Shown: positions 7,955 to 10,054 of the stretch, piece after piece | Layout of the letters: each line of letters starts with the position of its first letter | Numbering within the stretch: position 1 is the stretch's first letter | Origin: Chromera velia | Lineage: Eukaryota > Sar > Chromeraceae | Assembly (NCBI GenBank): GCA_018398765.1 | Contig: JAHBMJ010003526.1 | Location: 1 to 10,054 of the forward strand | Direction: 5' to 3' | Length of the DNA: 10,054 nt | Made by a program: the position numbers and the translations under genes | The notes under the pieces: model-generated | The model's database searches: none | What the model saw: the letters and a program-made list of their open reading frames with translations, nothing else | What the model was told of the DNA's origin: nothing

Positions 7955-10054
7955 TTAGTCGTGCTTGTGGCCGTGACGGCGAGAGTGCTTGGTGGGAGCG
8001 GAGTACTTGCCCTTGGGGGCGGGGGCAGCCATGGGGGTGGCAGGGATAGAAGCAGTGGTCACGCACTTCTTGCCAGTGTCAGTGAAGCCCTCGGGGCAGG
8101 AAGTCACCTGAGTGTAGGTGGTCTTGGTGCATCCGCCAGCGGCAGAGCCGGAGGAGGAGGAACCGGCGGGGCAAGAGAACTCAGCGGGGACGGACACGGT
8201 GGAAGCACAGGCAGAGCCGGTGTCCACAGTGCCGGCGGGGCAGGAGTAAGTGGTGGAAGACTCAGTGCGGTAGGTGGTGGTGGGGACAACGGTCTCGGAG
8301 ATGGTCTCAGTGCGGTAGGAGAGCTCAGAGGTCATCATGGTGGAGGGCAGGTTGGCAGTGCCAACGGTCTCAGAGTGAGCGGTCTCCATAACAGTCTCAG
8401 TGGTGTAAGTGGGGATCATGGAGACGGTCTCAGTCATGGGGACGGGGGTAGAGACGATCTTGGTCTCAGTGACGGTCTCAGGGGCGTAGGAGGTCTCGTA
8501 GTCAACGAGAGTGTTGGGGCCGACGGACTCGATGGTGTAGTCGGTAGAGACGGAGTGGGAGGTCTCAGTCATGGAGGAGGTGTCGTAGGTCTGGAAGGTC
8601 TCCTCAACGGTGGTGGTCTCAGAAGTCTCCTCAGTGAAGTAAGTGGCGACAGCGGGGACGGCCTCAGTGTAGGAGTTGGTCACAACTCTGAACTTGGTCT
8701 CGGTGAGGCAAGAGCCAGAGACACCGGGAGCAAGGGAAGCGCCGGGTCCGTAGTTGCCGGACATGGCGTCAGAGCAGGAGACGTAGCTGATGCGGTCGTT
8801 GGACACGGTCACGGTCTCAGACTCAGAGGCGACAGAGTAAGACACGAGAGCGGGGACGGTCTCGGTGTAGGAAGAGGTGGAGAGAGAAACAGAGGTCTCC
8901 TCGAGGACAATGTCGTCATACACGGTGTAGACCTCCTCGGTGGTGGCGGTCTCGGTCACAGTGCGGGTCTCGTATCTGTAAAGCTTGGGGACAGTCTCAG
9001 TGACGGTGGAGGTCTCGTACTGGATGGAGGAGGTGGTGTAGGACTCCATGGGAACCGTCTCGTAGCTGGGGGCAGCGCAGGTCATGGAAGCACCCTCACC
9101 GATGGGAGAGGTGCCCTCGGGGCAGGCGTAGCTGCCGGACTTCTGAGTTCTGGAGCCGGGGAGGAGGGTGGCGGGGACGGTCACGGTGGTGGCGCGCTTG
9201 CAGGAGGGAGCAGCACCCTTGCCGGAGAAGGAGTCGGCGGAGCCGGGGGCGGCACCGGGGTACTCGGTGGCGTCGGCAGGGCAAGCGGTGTGGGTCTCAG
9301 AGACGGTGTAGGGGGTGCGGATGGTGATGGAGGTGGTGCACTCACCCATGGCGTTCTCGACAGTGCCGGTGGGGCAGTAGTACACGGGGGTGGACTCAAC
9401 TCTGGAGACGGTCACAGTGACGGGTCTCTTCTCGAAGCGAGCCTGCTTGACGGTTCTGGGGGCGGAGGAAGTCACGGGAGAGGCGGAGGGGAGGGTGACG
9501 GTGCAGCTCATGGAGGAGCCGGAGCCGGAAGCGATGGTGCCAGCGGGGCAGGAGTAGGAGGGGACGAGGAACTGCTTGGTGAGGGTGAGGGTCTGGGGGA
9601 CCTGGGAGATGACGGGCACCTGGGAAGACACAGGCACCTCGTAGGACTCCAGGGAGGAGGTTCTGAGGGTCACAGTGCAGGTACCGTCAGCCTGGGCGGA
9701 GGTGCCCTGGGGGCAGGTGGAGCCAGTTCTGAGGGTGGTCATGGGGAGGTTGAAGGTGGCGGGCTTGGAGGAGAGGGTGGGAAGGCGCACAGACTTCTGG
9801 GAAGAGGACTGCTCCACGGACTGGAAGGAGAGACGAGCAGTGCAGCTGCCGTCAGCTCCCATGGTGGTGCCGGAGGGGCAAGCGGAGGAAGACACGGGGG
9901 TGGAGGTGGGGACGTTGACGGAGGTCTGGATGGACTGAGTGGAGTACTCAGTGGAGGACCCGGTCACGATGCAAGCACCGCCCTCCATGAAAGAGCCAGA
10001 GGGGCAAGTGGGGGCACCGGGGACGGAGACCTGCTTGGAGACGGGAACGGAGAA
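7955..10054 (-). CDS. Oocyst-wall-like cysteine-module surface protein, C-terminal part
   Basis: The frame is open from the window edge to TAA at 7955-7957, giving 699 visible residues; the N-terminus, with any signal peptide, lies outside. The ATG at 9988 is inside a cysteine module and is not the start. All 22 visible cysteines form 11 close pairs in C-P-x-G-[ST]...C modules 11-27 residues apart, at visible residues 17/28, 59/71, 114/126, 169/184, 227/239, 258/285, 311/326, 427/449, 605/616, 628/642 and 653/664 (some lack the full CPxG). Between them run Ser/Thr/Val/Glu/Tyr-rich stretches with many T-E-T-V units, longest at about 327-426 and 450-604. The end is basic (KHSRRHGHKHD). CPEGF..TGKKCV-type modules resemble oocyst wall proteins of apicomplexans and chromerids, so a disulfide-linked wall or extracellular matrix role is likely, though other surface proteins remain possible. 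Codons ending in A are rare. No intron is visible. Confidence 0.75.
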   Translation of the reverse strand, partial: FSVPVSKQVSVPGAPTCPSGSFMEGGACIVTGSSTEYSTQSIQTSVNVPTSTPVSSSACPSGTTMGADGSCTARLSFQSVEQSSSQKSVRLPTLSSKPATFNLPMTTLRTGSTCPQGTSAQADGTCTVTLRTSSLESYEVPVSSQVPVISQVPQTLTLTKQFLVPSYSCPAGTIASGSGSSMSCTVTLPSASPVTSSAPRTVKQARFEKRPVTVTVSRVESTPVYYCPTGTVENAMGECTTSITIRTPYTVSETHTACPADATEYPGAAPGSADSFSGKGAAPSCKRATTVTVPATLLPGSRTQKSGSYACPEGTSPIGEGASMTCAAPSYETVPMESYTTSSIQYETSTVTETVPKLYRYETRTVTETATTEEVYTVYDDIVLEETSVSLSTSSYTETVPALVSYSVASESETVTVSNDRISYVSCSDAMSGNYGPGASLAPGVSGSCLTETKFRVVTNSYTEAVPAVATYFTEETSETTTVEETFQTYDTSSMTETSHSVSTDYTIESVGPNTLVDYETSYAPETVTETKIVSTPVPMTETVSMIPTYTTETVMETAHSETVGTANLPSTMMTSELSYRTETISETVVPTTTYRTESSTTYSCPAGTVDTGSACASTVSVPAEFSCPAGSSSSGSAAGGCTKTTYTQVTSCPEGFTDTGKKCVTTASIPATPMAAPAPKGKYSAPTKHSRRHGHKHD

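Noticed and set aside
8104-9938. Proline-rich minus-strand and other plus-strand frames inside the wall-protein gene
   Set aside because: These are shadows of a strongly biased coding sequence that lacks A-ending codons, so stops are rare in other frames.

Overview
This is a eukaryotic nuclear window with two main parts: a decayed LTR retrotransposon, and the 3' portion of a host gene for a cysteine-module surface or wall protein. The organism is probably an alveolate alga or protist. The host protein resembles apicomplexan/chromerid oocyst wall proteins (repeated C-P-x-G...C modules), and the retroelement is a Ty3/gypsy type with a chromodomain-like tail. A chromerid such as Chromera is my best guess, but it is an inference from protein style only.

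Layout. Positions 1-702 are non-coding, AT-rich from about 270. They start with a 54-bp sequence that recurs inverted at 7659-7712. Positions 708-7146 are one complete Ty3/gypsy insertion on the minus strand, bounded by two 275-bp LTRs (TG...CA) and a 4-5 bp target-site duplication (GTGA-). In element orientation (right to left) the order is: 5' LTR (6872-7146), tRNA primer-binding site (6858-6870), gag (to 5586), a -1 frameshift signal (5553-5616), then pol. Pol runs protease, reverse transcriptase, RNase H, integrase and chromodomain-like tail, down to 1199. It is followed by a short 3' region with a direct repeat and a hairpin, the polypurine tract (987-997) and the 3' LTR (708-982). Positions 7152-7954 are non-coding, with a (CA)n microsatellite and a single N. 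From 7955 to the window end lies a minus-strand ORF of 699 visible codons that is open at the window edge. It encodes the C-terminal part of the wall-like protein.

State of the element. The order gag-PR-RT-RH-IN places it in Ty3/gypsy. Pol is broken by nonsense codons at 5560-5562, 4435-4437, 4171-4173, 3184-3186 and 1565-1570, and by a one-base frameshift near 2097-2100. The RNase H catalytic Asp and one integrase zinc His are also replaced. The two LTRs differ at 10 of 275 positions, all transitions. This copy cannot make its own Pol, although the cis signals (PBS, PPT, LTR ends, frameshift signal) remain readable.

Most notable observation. The gag-pol junction has a G GGA AAC heptamer in the correct phase for -1 slippage. 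Five nucleotides later comes a 12-bp stem whose loop contains the gag stop and can pair with downstream sequence, giving an H-type pseudoknot. Second in interest are the chromodomain-like tail behind a long acidic then basic linker, and the inverted repeat near both ends of the non-coding flanks.
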